From Lachnospiraceae bacterium (GTDB lineage: Bacteria > Bacillota > Clostridia > Lachnospirales > Lachnospiraceae), in contig JAILNQ010000092.1 of assembly GCA_024691425.1 (NCBI GenBank), positions 16,318 through 80,317 of the forward strand: a stretch of DNA of 64,000 nucleotides, written 5' to 3'. This document shows positions 7,153-16,497 of the stretch, in pieces. Within the stretch, counting starts at the first letter, position 1. Every line of letters begins with the position of its first letter. A program made the position numbers and the translations under genes. Below the pieces are notes generated by a model. The model was not told the DNA's origin. It saw nothing but the letters and a program-made list of their open reading frames with translations, and made no database searches.

Positions 7153-9846
7153 ATGAAAAAGCGTGTTGCAGATAACAATATGATCGGAAGACTGTTCTTC
7201 GGGATGCTTCCGGTGCAGATACTCATCTTTGCAATGGGAGGCGTCAACTCCATCGTTGACGGTGCAATGGCGGGGCGTTTCATCGGTTCATCCGCCGTAG
7301 GTGTCGTCGGTCTTTATTATCCCATGGTCAACATCATAACTGCGGCCGGCTCTGTGCTTCTCGGCGGTTCAACTGTGATCTGCGGCAGATTCATGGGAAG
7401 GGGAGATGTTGAAAAAACCGAGAGGGTATTTTCGTTAGACCTTTCTCTTGCATTTATCATCGGTGCAGTGATCGCGATAGGAAGCCTTCTGTTTTCAGGC
7501 CCTCTAGCCGCGCTTCTAGGAGCGAATGCAGAGCTTAAGGATGATCTTGTCAGATATATTACAGGATATGCGATCGGTATAATTCCTATGCTTCTCGCCC
7601 AGCAGATATCATCGTTCCTTCAGCTCGAGAGGCAGGACAGAAGAGGCTATATCGGCATCGGAGGCATGACGGTTGCAAACATAGTTCTTGATACAGTTCT
7701 TGTCGCATATCTCGGGATGGGACTGCTCGGACTAGCGCTTGCTACGGCTTTTTCGAACACCATTTATTTTCTGATAACTGTCCCGTATTATTTTACTGAT
7801 AAAGCGCAGCTTCATTTCGGAATAAAGAAGATAAACTGGAGACAGACATCCGAGCTGGTCATGACCGGACTTCCCGGTGCGCTTCTTGTTTTCTGCATAG
7901 CTATCAACGGTATCGCGATAAATCATCTGCTTCTTAAGTATGCGGGAGACGACGGGCTTTCCGCCATGTCTGCATTTAATATGATCCGCGCCATTCTGAT
8001 CGCATACTGTTTAGGAAATGGCAATGCAGTGCGCATGCTTGTCAGCGTGTTCGCCGGAGAAGAGGACAGAGGCGCTATCTGCCGCCTTTTCCGGATACTT
8101 GCTACGAAGGCGCTGGCGCTTTCTGCAGCTGTGACCATTGTTGTTCTTCTGCTTTCATCGACACTTGCGGGTATTTTTTTCCCGGACAGGAGTTCTGATG
8201 TCTATGCTCTGGCTCATCAGCTTTTCGTCATATATGCTTTCTGCATCCCTCTGATCCTGATATGTCAGGTCAATACGAACTATCTCCAGGCCATGGGACA
8301 TTCTCTTTTTGTTGATTTTCAGTCTGTATTTGATGGATTATTTTCCAATCTGATCCCTTCCGCCATACTTGCGCCGGTTTTCGGGGCATTCGGTATATGG
8401 ATAGCAAATCCTATCGGAATAATACTAACGATCCTCACTGTGCCGGTATACCGTATCATCTGGCTGCGGCGCTTTCCGAGAACGCATGATGATTTTATGT
8501 TTTTCGCTCCGGATTTCGGTGCTGAACCTGAAAATACCCTGTTTATACACATCCATGATAATGATGAGCTGTCCCTTGCATCTTCGCGCATCCAGGAATT
8601 CTGTGAGGGGCATGAGATGGATAAAAGAGCATCTTACTATTCAGCGCTCTGCGTTGAAGAGCTTGCAGGGAACGTGATCAGACACGGATTCACAGCGGAC
8701 AGGAAAACTCATTCCCTTAACGTTCTTGCCATCCGGAAAAAGAACGGCGTCACGATCAGGATAAAGGATGACTGCAAGCCGTTTGATATAAGAGAAATGG
8801 CCGATATGGTACGGAAACAGGAAGACAGATATGCCAATATCGGGATCCGCATGGTCTACAGCATTGCCGACGGCATTGATTACATGAATCTTCTCGGGCT
8901 TAATATCATAAGCATAAAAATACATGACAGGGATCTGATCAGGCTTACGAAAACCGATTATCTCCTTGAAAAATCACTGGCAGAACAGGATCCTGACCTT
9001 CACAGGAGATTTGCCGACACCGTGTTCATCGTACGGAAGATACTGTCAAGATACAGGCTTCTGTTCCCGGAATATACAGATCATTCCGAGCTGCACAGCC
9101 TGACCGTGGTCGATTCATGCAACAGGCTTATCGGTTCCGAGAATATAAATCGGCTGAATGCCGATGAGATATATATACTTCTTGAGGCGGCATATCTGCA
9201 TGATGCGGGTATGGGCATAAGCGAAAGGGATTACGCTGCTTTCAAAGACCGGTTCAATGAGTCTGAATATTTCCGGGCACATCCGGATGATACGGCTGCC
9301 GATTTTGTGAGGGAGTATCATAATGAGTTCAGCGGCGCGTTCATCGAAAAGTATGCCGGCCTGTTCGATTTTCCCACGAAAGAGCATACTTTTGCTATCC
9401 GTCAAGTTGCGAGGGGGCACCGCAGGACTGACCTTTTTGATGAGAAAGAATATCCTTCGGACTACCATCTTCCAAACGGGAATACTGTCTGTCTGCCTTA
9501 TCTTTCCGCGATAATCAGGCTGGCTGATGAGATAGATGTCGTTGCATCCCGCAATCCGCTGGTACTGTATGATATCGGTATGCTCACTGACGAGCGTGAG
9601 ATCGTTGAGAACAAAAAACTTGCGGCCGTAAAAGAAATGAAGATGACGTCTGATGAGTTCATCCTGACGGCCGAAACTGGTGAGAAGGATATCGCGGAAA
9701 GCCTCGAGAACATGGTCGTCAAAATGCAGAAGACGCTTGATCAATGCAGCAGAGTGATATCAGAAAGAACGAAATACACACTTTCTCAGAAGAGAGTTAA
9801 GCTTGACCTTTCTTTTGCGGTTGATAAAGAGCGTAAATCTATGTAA
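7153..9846 (+). CDS. MATE-family transporter fused to a RsbW-like HATPase and an HD domain
   Basis: An inner-membrane protein of 897 residues with three parts. Residues 10-445 are a 12-helix MATE (Na+/H+-drug antiporter type) core, with GGVNSIVDGAMAGRFIG at the start and NYLQAMGHSL in the second half. Residues about 465-595 are a GHKL ATPase domain of the anti-sigma RsbW type, with N-box EELAGNVIRHGF and G1-box IKDDCKPFD. Residues about 620-880 are an HD-type phosphohydrolase domain with DHSELHS, YLHDAG, RGHRRTD and RLADEID, which supply the metal-binding His/Asp set. MATE-HATPase fusions exist in Lachnospiraceae; the added HD domain is unusual. Start ATG 7153 fits the promoter. Substrate unknown. 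It lies 47 bases before a cytosolic FIST hybrid kinase. Confidence 0.8.
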   Translation: MKKRVADNNMIGRLFFGMLPVQILIFAMGGVNSIVDGAMAGRFIGSSAVGVVGLYYPMVNIITAAGSVLLGGSTVICGRFMGRGDVEKTERVFSLDLSLAFIIGAVIAIGSLLFSGPLAALLGANAELKDDLVRYITGYAIGIIPMLLAQQISSFLQLERQDRRGYIGIGGMTVANIVLDTVLVAYLGMGLLGLALATAFSNTIYFLITVPYYFTDKAQLHFGIKKINWRQTSELVMTGLPGALLVFCIAINGIAINHLLLKYAGDDGLSAMSAFNMIRAILIAYCLGNGNAVRMLVSVFAGEEDRGAICRLFRILATKALALSAAVTIVVLLLSSTLAGIFFPDRSSDVYALAHQLFVIYAFCIPLILICQVNTNYLQAMGHSLFVDFQSVFDGLFSNLIPSAILAPVFGAFGIWIANPIGIILTILTVPVYRIIWLRRFPRTHDDFMFFAPDFGAEPENTLFIHIHDNDELSLASSRIQEFCEGHEMDKRASYYSALCVEELAGNVIRHGFTADRKTHSLNVLAIRKKNGVTIRIKDDCKPFDIREMADMVRKQEDRYANIGIRMVYSIADGIDYMNLLGLNIISIKIHDRDLIRLTKTDYLLEKSLAEQDPDLHRRFADTVFIVRKILSRYRLLFPEYTDHSELHSLTVVDSCNRLIGSENINRLNADEIYILLEAAYLHDAGMGISERDYAAFKDRFNESEYFRAHPDDTAADFVREYHNEFSGAFIEKYAGLFDFPTKEHTFAIRQVARGHRRTDLFDEKEYPSDYHLPNGNTVCLPYLSAIIRLADEIDVVASRNPLVLYDIGMLTDEREIVENKKLAAVKEMKMTSDEFILTAETGEKDIAESLENMVVKMQKTLDQCSRVISERTKYTLSQKRVKLDLSFAVDKERKSM

Positions 9847-9893
9847 AATGACTTTATCTGCAGGCAGATTATTATGAGGAGTATTTTATTCGG

Positions 9894-12461
9894 ATGATTC
9901 AGAAGAAGTTTCTATGCAAAGATATGGCAGCCGCCAAAGAGGCAGTTTCCGAGCTTTCAAAAATCATATCGGACAACAGTCATAGATCAGCGCTCATCAC
10001 TTTCTATGAAGCCGGTTTATCGAGGCAGGATGTCGTATGCCTTCTTGATGAGATCAAGGGCTATGGCCATACGGATCTGCAGATTGCAGGCATAACCCTT
10101 CCGATCATCGCAGAGCTTCTGCCTGAGGGATCTGGCATACTTCTTAATCTGGTACTTACCGAGAAAGCCGATATCGAAGTTGTCGGAATTCCATGCCATC
10201 CGGGGGAGGAAGCAGAGGCCGCCGGAAAGCTCAGGGGCATTCTGGATACGCATGATGCTCTGAAAGCCGTAGAGCTGTTCGGAAGCCGCATGGCATTTGA
10301 TACGACCGCTTTCATGGAACAGGCCATGGAAGGTCATGAAGATGCGGTACTGTTCGGCACGTCCACAATACGCGGCCTCGCGCAGAAAGTTTCCGTTGAG
10401 GAAAGCGAAAACTCCATAGAACTGGAAAAATCCGAATCCGATGCAGAATTTAACGAGATCATTGTCGGGGGCGATATAATAAACGACGGGTTTGCGGCGG
10501 TTCTGTTTTCGGGCAACAGCCTTAACGTGTGTGCAGATTACGCGCTCGGCTGGAATCCTGTCGGACGCAGGCTTCCTCTCGTTCTCGGCAAGAACCCGGT
10601 CAAGGGCGAGACCGTGGTTGAAAAGATCAATGATCTTCCTGCGGTGGATATATACAGAGAATATCTCGGAGTTTATCCCGATTCATTTTTCATAAGCAAT
10701 ATATGCGAGTTCCCGTTCGTGGTTGAGCGTGACGGCATAAACATATGCATGGTTCCGATGGACTGCGGAAAAGACGGCGAGCTGTACTTCATGATGACTC
10801 TGAAAGAGGATGAAATGCTCCGATTTACTTTCGCTTCACATGATGAAGTGCTGTACGCGAGCCGCCGGACATTGGAAGATATGGAAGCTTTCGCTCCTGA
10901 AGCTCTGTTTCTGACGCTGTGCGGAAACCGTATCAACTTCCTGAAGGAAGATGCGCACATCGAGTGGGATGAATTCAGCTCAGTTGCACCCGATTTTGCC
11001 CTTATGCATGGCGCATGCGAGCTTTATTATCATAACGGAAAAGGCGGGATACTCAACAGCGCACACCTTGCAGTCGGTTTCCGTGAAGGAGACGCATCAA
11101 AGAACGATGGCGGATATTCGCATCCTTCTCTCGAGAGCCTGCGCCACGGACGTCCGCTTTCTCTTTCGGACAGAATGTCCACTTTCCTGGGCAAGATAAC
11201 GAATGAGCTTCTTGACATTGCATCAGAGGCAAGAGAAGCCAATAATGCCAAATCGGCATTCCTGTCGCATATGTCCCATGAGATACGCACACCGATAAAT
11301 GCGATCCTCGGCATGGATGAGATGATCCTCCAGGAGAGTAAGGAAGAAGGGACGCTTGATTATGCGTCAAGCATCCGCTCGGCAGGCAACAACCTTCTCG
11401 GTATAGTGAATGATATTCTCGACTTCTCGAAGATAGAAGCCGGAAAGATGAGCATCGTTCCGGTTGAATACGGGCTCACCTCGATCATAAACGATCTTTA
11501 TAACGTGGTGCGGCTCCGTGCAGAGGATAAAGGTCTCAAGGTTAAGCTCGATATTGATCCGTCTCTGCCTTCCGTTCTTTTAGGAGATGTGACGCGCATA
11601 AGGCAGGTTATAACTAATCTGCTGTCTAATGCCGTCAAATATACGGAAAAAGGAGAGGTTACGCTCTCAATAGGAAGGGCGCCGATAAACGCCGAAGATC
11701 ATAAGGAAGAAATCAGTAAAGCATGTCCGGGAACTGTCCCGGAGCATTTGATAAGGCTCAAGGTATCCGTAAAGGATACCGGAATCGGAATAAAGCCCGA
11801 GGACATGGACAGGCTTTTTGAGGAATACGAGCGTTTTGACGAAAAACGCAATTTCTCTGTTGAAGGAACGGGACTCGGTATTTCGATAACGAGTGAGCTG
11901 CTGGACCTCATGGGGAGCAGGCTTTTGGTGGAAAGCACATACGGGGAGGGCTCTGATTTCGGATTCGAGCTGATGCAGGGTGTTGTGAATTCTGAAGAGG
12001 TCGGAGATAAGAGCAAGTGGTTCAAAAAACCCGCAGGCAGAAAGCAGAGAATAGCCTTTACCGCAGAGGATGCGCATATACTCGTGGTTGATGATTCCGC
12101 AACGAATCTGTCCGTAATGACGAGTCTTCTCAAGAACACAAAGATAAAAACCGATACGGCTTCATCGGGGAAAGAAGCCCTTGAGCTCGTCAAAAAGAAT
12201 GCTTATGATGTCATATTCCTTGACCATCTCATGCCGGAGCTGGACGGTCCTGAGACGCTGAAGAAGATGAAGGAGCTTCCTGACAACATGTCAGCAGATG
12301 CGCCTGTCATCTCGCTTACGGCCAATGTACTTTCGGGAGCAAGAGATGAGTATATCCTTGCAGGGTATAATGATTATCTGTCCAAGCCGATCAAACTGAA
12401 GGAACTGGAGGATATGCTGTTCTGCTATATTCCTCCGGAGAAGATAAGAACTGTGCAGTAA
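9894..12461 (+). CDS. Cytosolic FIST-sensor hybrid histidine kinase
   Basis: An 855-residue protein with no membrane segment. Residues about 30-400 look like a FIST_N/FIST_C sensor (SALITFYEAG, AVLFSG, VDIYREYLG, FMLM-type strands); FIST domains are thought to bind small ligands such as amino acids. HisKA follows with the phosphoacceptor in SHEIRTP (about His462). The HATPase has N-box NLLSNAVKYT, G1 DTGIGI and G2 GTGLGI. The C-terminal receiver has VDDS and the phosphoacceptor in FLDHLMPELDG (about Asp777), with KP at the end. It has no Hpt or DNA-binding output, so it needs a separate phosphotransfer partner. The GAGGA ribosome site is about 13 bases upstream, a long spacing. Confidence 0.85.
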   Translation: MIQKKFLCKDMAAAKEAVSELSKIISDNSHRSALITFYEAGLSRQDVVCLLDEIKGYGHTDLQIAGITLPIIAELLPEGSGILLNLVLTEKADIEVVGIPCHPGEEAEAAGKLRGILDTHDALKAVELFGSRMAFDTTAFMEQAMEGHEDAVLFGTSTIRGLAQKVSVEESENSIELEKSESDAEFNEIIVGGDIINDGFAAVLFSGNSLNVCADYALGWNPVGRRLPLVLGKNPVKGETVVEKINDLPAVDIYREYLGVYPDSFFISNICEFPFVVERDGINICMVPMDCGKDGELYFMMTLKEDEMLRFTFASHDEVLYASRRTLEDMEAFAPEALFLTLCGNRINFLKEDAHIEWDEFSSVAPDFALMHGACELYYHNGKGGILNSAHLAVGFREGDASKNDGGYSHPSLESLRHGRPLSLSDRMSTFLGKITNELLDIASEAREANNAKSAFLSHMSHEIRTPINAILGMDEMILQESKEEGTLDYASSIRSAGNNLLGIVNDILDFSKIEAGKMSIVPVEYGLTSIINDLYNVVRLRAEDKGLKVKLDIDPSLPSVLLGDVTRIRQVITNLLSNAVKYTEKGEVTLSIGRAPINAEDHKEEISKACPGTVPEHLIRLKVSVKDTGIGIKPEDMDRLFEEYERFDEKRNFSVEGTGLGISITSELLDLMGSRLLVESTYGEGSDFGFELMQGVVNSEEVGDKSKWFKKPAGRKQRIAFTAEDAHILVVDDSATNLSVMTSLLKNTKIKTDTASSGKEALELVKKNAYDVIFLDHLMPELDGPETLKKMKELPDNMSADAPVISLTANVLSGARDEYILAGYNDYLSKPIKLKELEDMLFCYIPPEKIRTVQ

Positions 12462-12479
12462 CAGGAAGGAGTGAATGAT

Positions 12480-12947
12480 TTGGAAGAGAGAAAAACTATC
12501 AACGAAGAGGAAATCCGTGCCCATCAGGGTGCTCAGGACTGTTTTTTCTGGTTCGGGATATTCATGCTTGCTGTCGGAATTATCGGTGCGCTCTTCGGAG
12601 TTCCAGGCGCGGGACCGATAGTTGCGCTGCTCCTCCTTGCGGTTATGATTTTCCTCCTCAGATACAGAAAGAAAAGGGGTGAGCTGAAGGCGTATTTCAT
12701 AAGAAGACCGCTTACGAGAAAAGCTATCGATACAGATACAGATGATGACAATAATATTATATATGTCTATCACTTCTATTTCGGGGAAAAGAGATTCACT
12801 GTGAACGAGACTGAATACAATGAAGCCATCGAGGGAACCGAATACTACGTCATGTATGATTCATATGATGATAGCATTGTCGCGGTCTATGAGGCAGATA
12901 AGTACGACATCGATCCTACGCTCGACATAAGACCGATTCCTGAATGA
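12480..12947 (+). CDS. Small two-helix membrane protein, unknown function
   Basis: About 155 residues. An acidic N-terminus is followed by two adjacent transmembrane helices (FFWFGIFMLAVGIIGALFG and GPIVALLLLAVMIFLL), a basic RYRKKR stop-transfer, then a soluble domain rich in Tyr and Asp. I favour TTG 12480 as the start because GGAAGGAG (12464-12471) lies 8 bases before it. The in-frame GTG at 12471 overlaps that Shine-Dalgarno. The gene starts 18 bases after the FIST kinase, so it is probably co-transcribed and may be an accessory protein. I do not recognise the family. Confidence 0.6.
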   Translation: MEERKTINEEEIRAHQGAQDCFFWFGIFMLAVGIIGALFGVPGAGPIVALLLLAVMIFLLRYRKKRGELKAYFIRRPLTRKAIDTDTDDDNNIIYVYHFYFGEKRFTVNETEYNEAIEGTEYYVMYDSYDDSIVAVYEADKYDIDPTLDIRPIPE

Positions 12948-12949
12948 AT

Positions 12950-12993
12950 TATACTTTTAGTATGTATTTATATGACACGGCCGCCGTTATAAT
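12950..12993 (+). promoter_or_regulatory. Promoter with a conserved upstream element shared with 15183-15226
   Basis: TATACTTTTAG-T-ATGTATT (12950-12968) lies exactly 19 bases before a -10 hexamer TATAAT (12988-12993). The same element, with one changed base and the same 19-base spacing, occurs before the lipoprotein gene at 15264. The -35 position (12965-12970) falls inside the element and does not match TTGACA, which fits activator-dependent transcription. The coding start is 76-78 bases downstream in one case and about 80 in the other. Confidence 0.5.
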
Positions 12994-13013
12994 CAATAAT
13001 GGCGGCTCGTTTT
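12980..13013 (+). terminator. Terminator-like hairpin that overlaps the -10 of the next promoter
   Basis: GCCGCCGTTAT (12980-12990), loop AATCA, then ATAATGGCGGC (12996-13006), an 11-base stem with one G-T pair, followed by TCGTTTTAT. It could end the FIST-kinase transcript. The 5' arm and loop contain TATAAT, so the same bases may also serve as a -10 element. Confidence 0.55.
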
Positions 13014-13027
13014 ATGGAGGGTGAAAA

Positions 13028-15178
13028 ATGCTTCCCTATAAGGACAGAATGAAAAAAATCATAGATTTTCTTTTCCCGACAGGCGGTGATATCAGGGCAA
13101 AGGTTTTCGACATACTGGCTAAATGCGGAGTTATCGTCTGCATTATTTCGGCTGTAAACTGCCTGATAGTTGAGTCTGAAGGTTACCAGAGCTTCATGTG
13201 GAGCATAGTCGGAGCGATCATATCACTCATCCTTATGATAACTACACGTAAGACAGGGAAATACAGATCTGCGATGATACTTACCATACTGCTTATCTTC
13301 TTCGGACTGTTTTCTTTTCTGTTCTTCACCGGCGGCGGATATCATAGCGGTATGCCGTTTTTCTTTGTTTTTGCGGTCGTTTTCACGGCCTTCATGCTCG
13401 ACGGGATAATCATGCCTGTTTTCGTAGTGACAGAACTGTTATGGTATACGATACTTATGCTCTGGGCACGGCATGTACCGGGTTCTGTCAAATATGAGTA
13501 TGATGAGTTTGGTTATTTTTTCGACATATGGTTTGACATGATCATCGTATCGCTCAGCGTTGCGATCACTATGTATCTGCAGATAAGAGTATACAGGAAG
13601 AAGGAAAAAGAGCTCAGCGTTGCGATCCAGGAGGCGGAGGAAGCAAACAGGGCAAAGAGCGATTTCCTTGCTAAGATGAGCCATGACATAAGGACGCCTC
13701 TTAACACGATCATGGCGATGAACGAGATGATCGTATCGAACACGTCATCCGCCAGGATCAGAGGATGGGTAAACGATAGCAACGTTTCGGGGCGCATACT
13801 TCTTTCGCTTATTGATGACATGCTCGATCTTACGAAGATAGAGGCAGGAAAGATGGAGCTGCTTTCGGAACCGTGGAAAACAGACGTGCTGTTCCCGGAA
13901 ACCGCAAGGTTATGGAAGCCGCAGGCGCAGAAGGCAGGACTTGATTTCGGATTCGAGATGGACAAGGCTGTGCCTCCTGTACTGTACGGAGATGAGGGTG
14001 TTATAAGGAAGGTAACCAACAATCTGCTCAGCAACTCGGTGAAATACACTAAGCATGGCGGAGTAAATCTTTCTGTCAGCTGGGACGGCTGCCTCCAGAT
14101 AACTGTTAAAGACACGGGTATCGGCATTGCGCCCGAGCACCTTGAAACGATATTCAACCCGTTTGACAGAGGCGTGCAGGACATATACCGCGAAACGAGC
14201 GGGAGCGGCCTGGGGCTTGCGATAGTAAAAGAGCTGGTAGATGCAATGGACGGAACGATCAGCTGTCATAGCGTTCTTGACGAAGGAACAGAGTTTATAG
14301 TCAGACTTCCGCTTGAAATATATAAAGGTGAAAATCCTCTGGCAGAAACGCAAGTGGATGTTCAGGCTCAGACCGAGACGCAGAAGCGATTTGTTGCACC
14401 TAATGCGCGTATCTTAGTCGTAGATGATAATTCGTTCAATCGTAAGGTTATCGAGGAATTCCTCGAACCGGCTCTCGTGCAGCTTGATGAGGTAGAGAGC
14501 GGATACGAAGCTCTTGAGATGATAGATATAAAAGAATACGATCTCATCATCATGGATCTTCGCATGCCCAAGATGGACGGTGTCGAGACTCTCGAACGCA
14601 TAAAGAAGGATTATCCTGATTTTAACACTCCTGTAGTTGTATTTACGGCGGATATCATTAACGGCGTGGAACAGTCTCTTCTCGAAAAAGGTTTTGCAGG
14701 CTTTCTTGCAAAGCCGGTCAGCTCGCAGAAGATACTTGATACGATAAAGAGATTCGTTCCGGATAAAGTCATTACGATCGAGACTGAACGTGAGAACGAC
14801 ATAACGCTTTCCGATATCGAAAACTATCAGGACATGCTCATGCCTTACGGTATCGATCTTAAGCTCGCGCTTGAGAACAATGCCGCTAACACAGATGAGT
14901 TCATAACAAGAGCGAGAATGTTCGAACAGTATGCCGAAGAGGGAATCGGCAAACTTAAAGATCCAGGCTCGAGAGAGGAGTATTATATCAACGTACATTC
15001 GCTCAAGTCCGTTGCCTGGGGCATAGGAGCATTTCTCTTGGCAAGGCTTTCGGAAACTGTTGAATACAGGAAAGATGAGAGATTTTCAGAAGGCATCAAT
15101 CCTTCAATAATAGAAGAATACGAGAGGGTACGCCAAGGCCTTCTCATTTTCAGAAAAGAAGTCGAGCGGGAAATTTAA
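13028..15178 (+). CDS. Membrane hybrid histidine kinase with C-terminal receiver and Hpt
   Basis: A 716-residue protein. Residues 30-187 hold about six transmembrane helices with almost no extracellular loop, so the signal is probably membrane- or turnover-linked. HisKA phosphoacceptor His219 lies in AKMSHDIRTPL. The HATPase shows NNLLSNSVKYT, DTGIGI and GSGLGL. The receiver has VVDDN and phosphoacceptor Asp510 in IIMDLRMPKMDG. The Hpt domain carries His657 in NVHSLKSVAWG. All relay modules up to a final receiver are in one chain. The GGAGGG site before ATG 13028 is strong. It has its own promoter at 12950-12993, possibly shared in type with the SH3 lipoprotein downstream, which may be a functional partner. 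Confidence 0.87.
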   Translation: MLPYKDRMKKIIDFLFPTGGDIRAKVFDILAKCGVIVCIISAVNCLIVESEGYQSFMWSIVGAIISLILMITTRKTGKYRSAMILTILLIFFGLFSFLFFTGGGYHSGMPFFFVFAVVFTAFMLDGIIMPVFVVTELLWYTILMLWARHVPGSVKYEYDEFGYFFDIWFDMIIVSLSVAITMYLQIRVYRKKEKELSVAIQEAEEANRAKSDFLAKMSHDIRTPLNTIMAMNEMIVSNTSSARIRGWVNDSNVSGRILLSLIDDMLDLTKIEAGKMELLSEPWKTDVLFPETARLWKPQAQKAGLDFGFEMDKAVPPVLYGDEGVIRKVTNNLLSNSVKYTKHGGVNLSVSWDGCLQITVKDTGIGIAPEHLETIFNPFDRGVQDIYRETSGSGLGLAIVKELVDAMDGTISCHSVLDEGTEFIVRLPLEIYKGENPLAETQVDVQAQTETQKRFVAPNARILVVDDNSFNRKVIEEFLEPALVQLDEVESGYEALEMIDIKEYDLIIMDLRMPKMDGVETLERIKKDYPDFNTPVVVFTADIINGVEQSLLEKGFAGFLAKPVSSQKILDTIKRFVPDKVITIETERENDITLSDIENYQDMLMPYGIDLKLALENNAANTDEFITRARMFEQYAEEGIGKLKDPGSREEYYINVHSLKSVAWGIGAFLLARLSETVEYRKDERFSEGINPSIIEEYERVRQGLLIFRKEVEREI

Positions 15179-15182
15179 AGAG

Positions 15183-15226
15183 TATACTTTTAGGATGTAT
15201 TCAATAAATACAGCCGGTTGTAGAAT
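15183..15226 (+). promoter_or_regulatory. Second copy of the conserved promoter element
   Basis: TATACTTTTAG-G-ATGTATT (15183-15201), then 19 bases, then a -10-like TAGAAT (15221-15226). Similarity to 12950-12993 continues between the element and the -10 (ACA-GCCG-GTT). It precedes the lipoprotein gene at 15264 by about 80 bases. Confidence 0.5.
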
Positions 15227-15263
15227 CTGTTATAGCAACTGATTATTTTACAGGGAGGATGAA

Positions 15264-16481
15264 ATGATGATGATCAGCAAGAAAAGACTAATGTCAATTA
15301 TCGCAGGGACTGCAGTTCTTGCAATGCTTGCGGGATGCGGAGCGGCACCTGAGGCGGCACCTGCTGAGCCGGAGAGTGCAGCAGTTGAAGAGACTGCTAA
15401 AGAGGCTCCGGAAGCTGAAACTGATGAGGATGCTATCGCAGCAGCCGAAGAAGAAGAGCTTGAATCCAAGAATGTCCTTGCCGTAAAGGCACCCGGATAT
15501 TCCGGACTTGAGAACCTTAAGATGGAAAACAATGATGACGGTACATACTATTATGAGGATATGACCGAGGACGGAATCACTATCATTACGAACATGTCCT
15601 ACAGGAATTCTCAGAGAGACGGCCAGGCAATGGATGCGTATGCAGAGAACTTCGTTTGTGCCCTTGTTGACAATGATGCCAGGATAACGGCTTCAGCTGA
15701 GGATACAGAGCTTTCTGAAAAGCTTACATACCCTGTATACAAGGTAGACTGGGAGAGCGGCGAAAACGAGGATACAAGACAGGCAGTGGGCGTTGTTATT
15801 CTTACTGATAACTTCACATTCTATTTCGGGTATGAATGCCCTATAGATTTTTACGAGGACAACGAGGAATTCTACGCAGAGGAGCTTAAGAATGTTGAAC
15901 TCATTGATCTAGAAGCGCTTGAAGCTTCCGATGATTCTTCTGATGTTAAGAGAGGCCTCGACGATTTTTCCGATTATGAAGTGGATCCTGACAGCGTTCT
16001 GTTCTTCGTAAAGGTTGCCGCAAAGGACGGCGGTGTTAACTTAAGAAGCGGCCCTTCAACCGATGACGAGATTCTTATCAAGATGATAAAGAATGACGTT
16101 GTTCTTCCGGTAACCGACGGCGTAACATATGAAGCAACAGGAAAAGACTGGTATGAGACATACTATGACGGAGAATGGGGCTTCGTAGCAGAATCTGAAG
16201 TCGACAGGATCGAAGAAGAGGATGTTGATCCCGAAGATATCATGTTCTTCCTTGAGATCGCTTCTAAGGACGGTAATGCGAACATCAGGGAAGAAGACGG
16301 CACTGAGTCTGATGTTCTCTTCTCAAAGGTCAAGAACGGAACAGTTCTTTACTGCATAGACGGTGCAACAAGAGAAGACAACGGAAAAGTATGGCTCAAG
16401 GTCATCTACCAGGGCGAGATGGGATGGATTTCTGAATCCCAGATCAAATACCTTGATTTTGACAGAAATGTATTTTATTGA
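15264..16481 (+). CDS. Lipoprotein with two SH3-like domains
   Basis: A 405-residue secreted lipoprotein. The N-terminal signal ends in lipobox LAGC (Cys about 25), followed by an Ala/Pro/Glu-rich linker to about residue 70. The middle domain (about 75-215) is unrecognised. Two bacterial SH3 domains follow (about 245-315 and 325-400), each with a NLR- or NIR-type motif and a WGFV or MGWIS strand. SH3b domains often bind peptidoglycan, so a cell-wall association is likely. A GGGAGG site precedes a run of three in-frame ATGs (15264, 15267, 15270). It follows the Hpt-type kinase and shares its promoter element, which hints at a common signal pathway. Confidence 0.8.
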   Translation: MMMISKKRLMSIIAGTAVLAMLAGCGAAPEAAPAEPESAAVEETAKEAPEAETDEDAIAAAEEEELESKNVLAVKAPGYSGLENLKMENNDDGTYYYEDMTEDGITIITNMSYRNSQRDGQAMDAYAENFVCALVDNDARITASAEDTELSEKLTYPVYKVDWESGENEDTRQAVGVVILTDNFTFYFGYECPIDFYEDNEEFYAEELKNVELIDLEALEASDDSSDVKRGLDDFSDYEVDPDSVLFFVKVAAKDGGVNLRSGPSTDDEILIKMIKNDVVLPVTDGVTYEATGKDWYETYYDGEWGFVAESEVDRIEEEDVDPEDIMFFLEIASKDGNANIREEDGTESDVLFSKVKNGTVLYCIDGATREDNGKVWLKVIYQGEMGWISESQIKYLDFDRNVFY

Positions 16482-16497
16482 TCACAGTGGATGAAGC

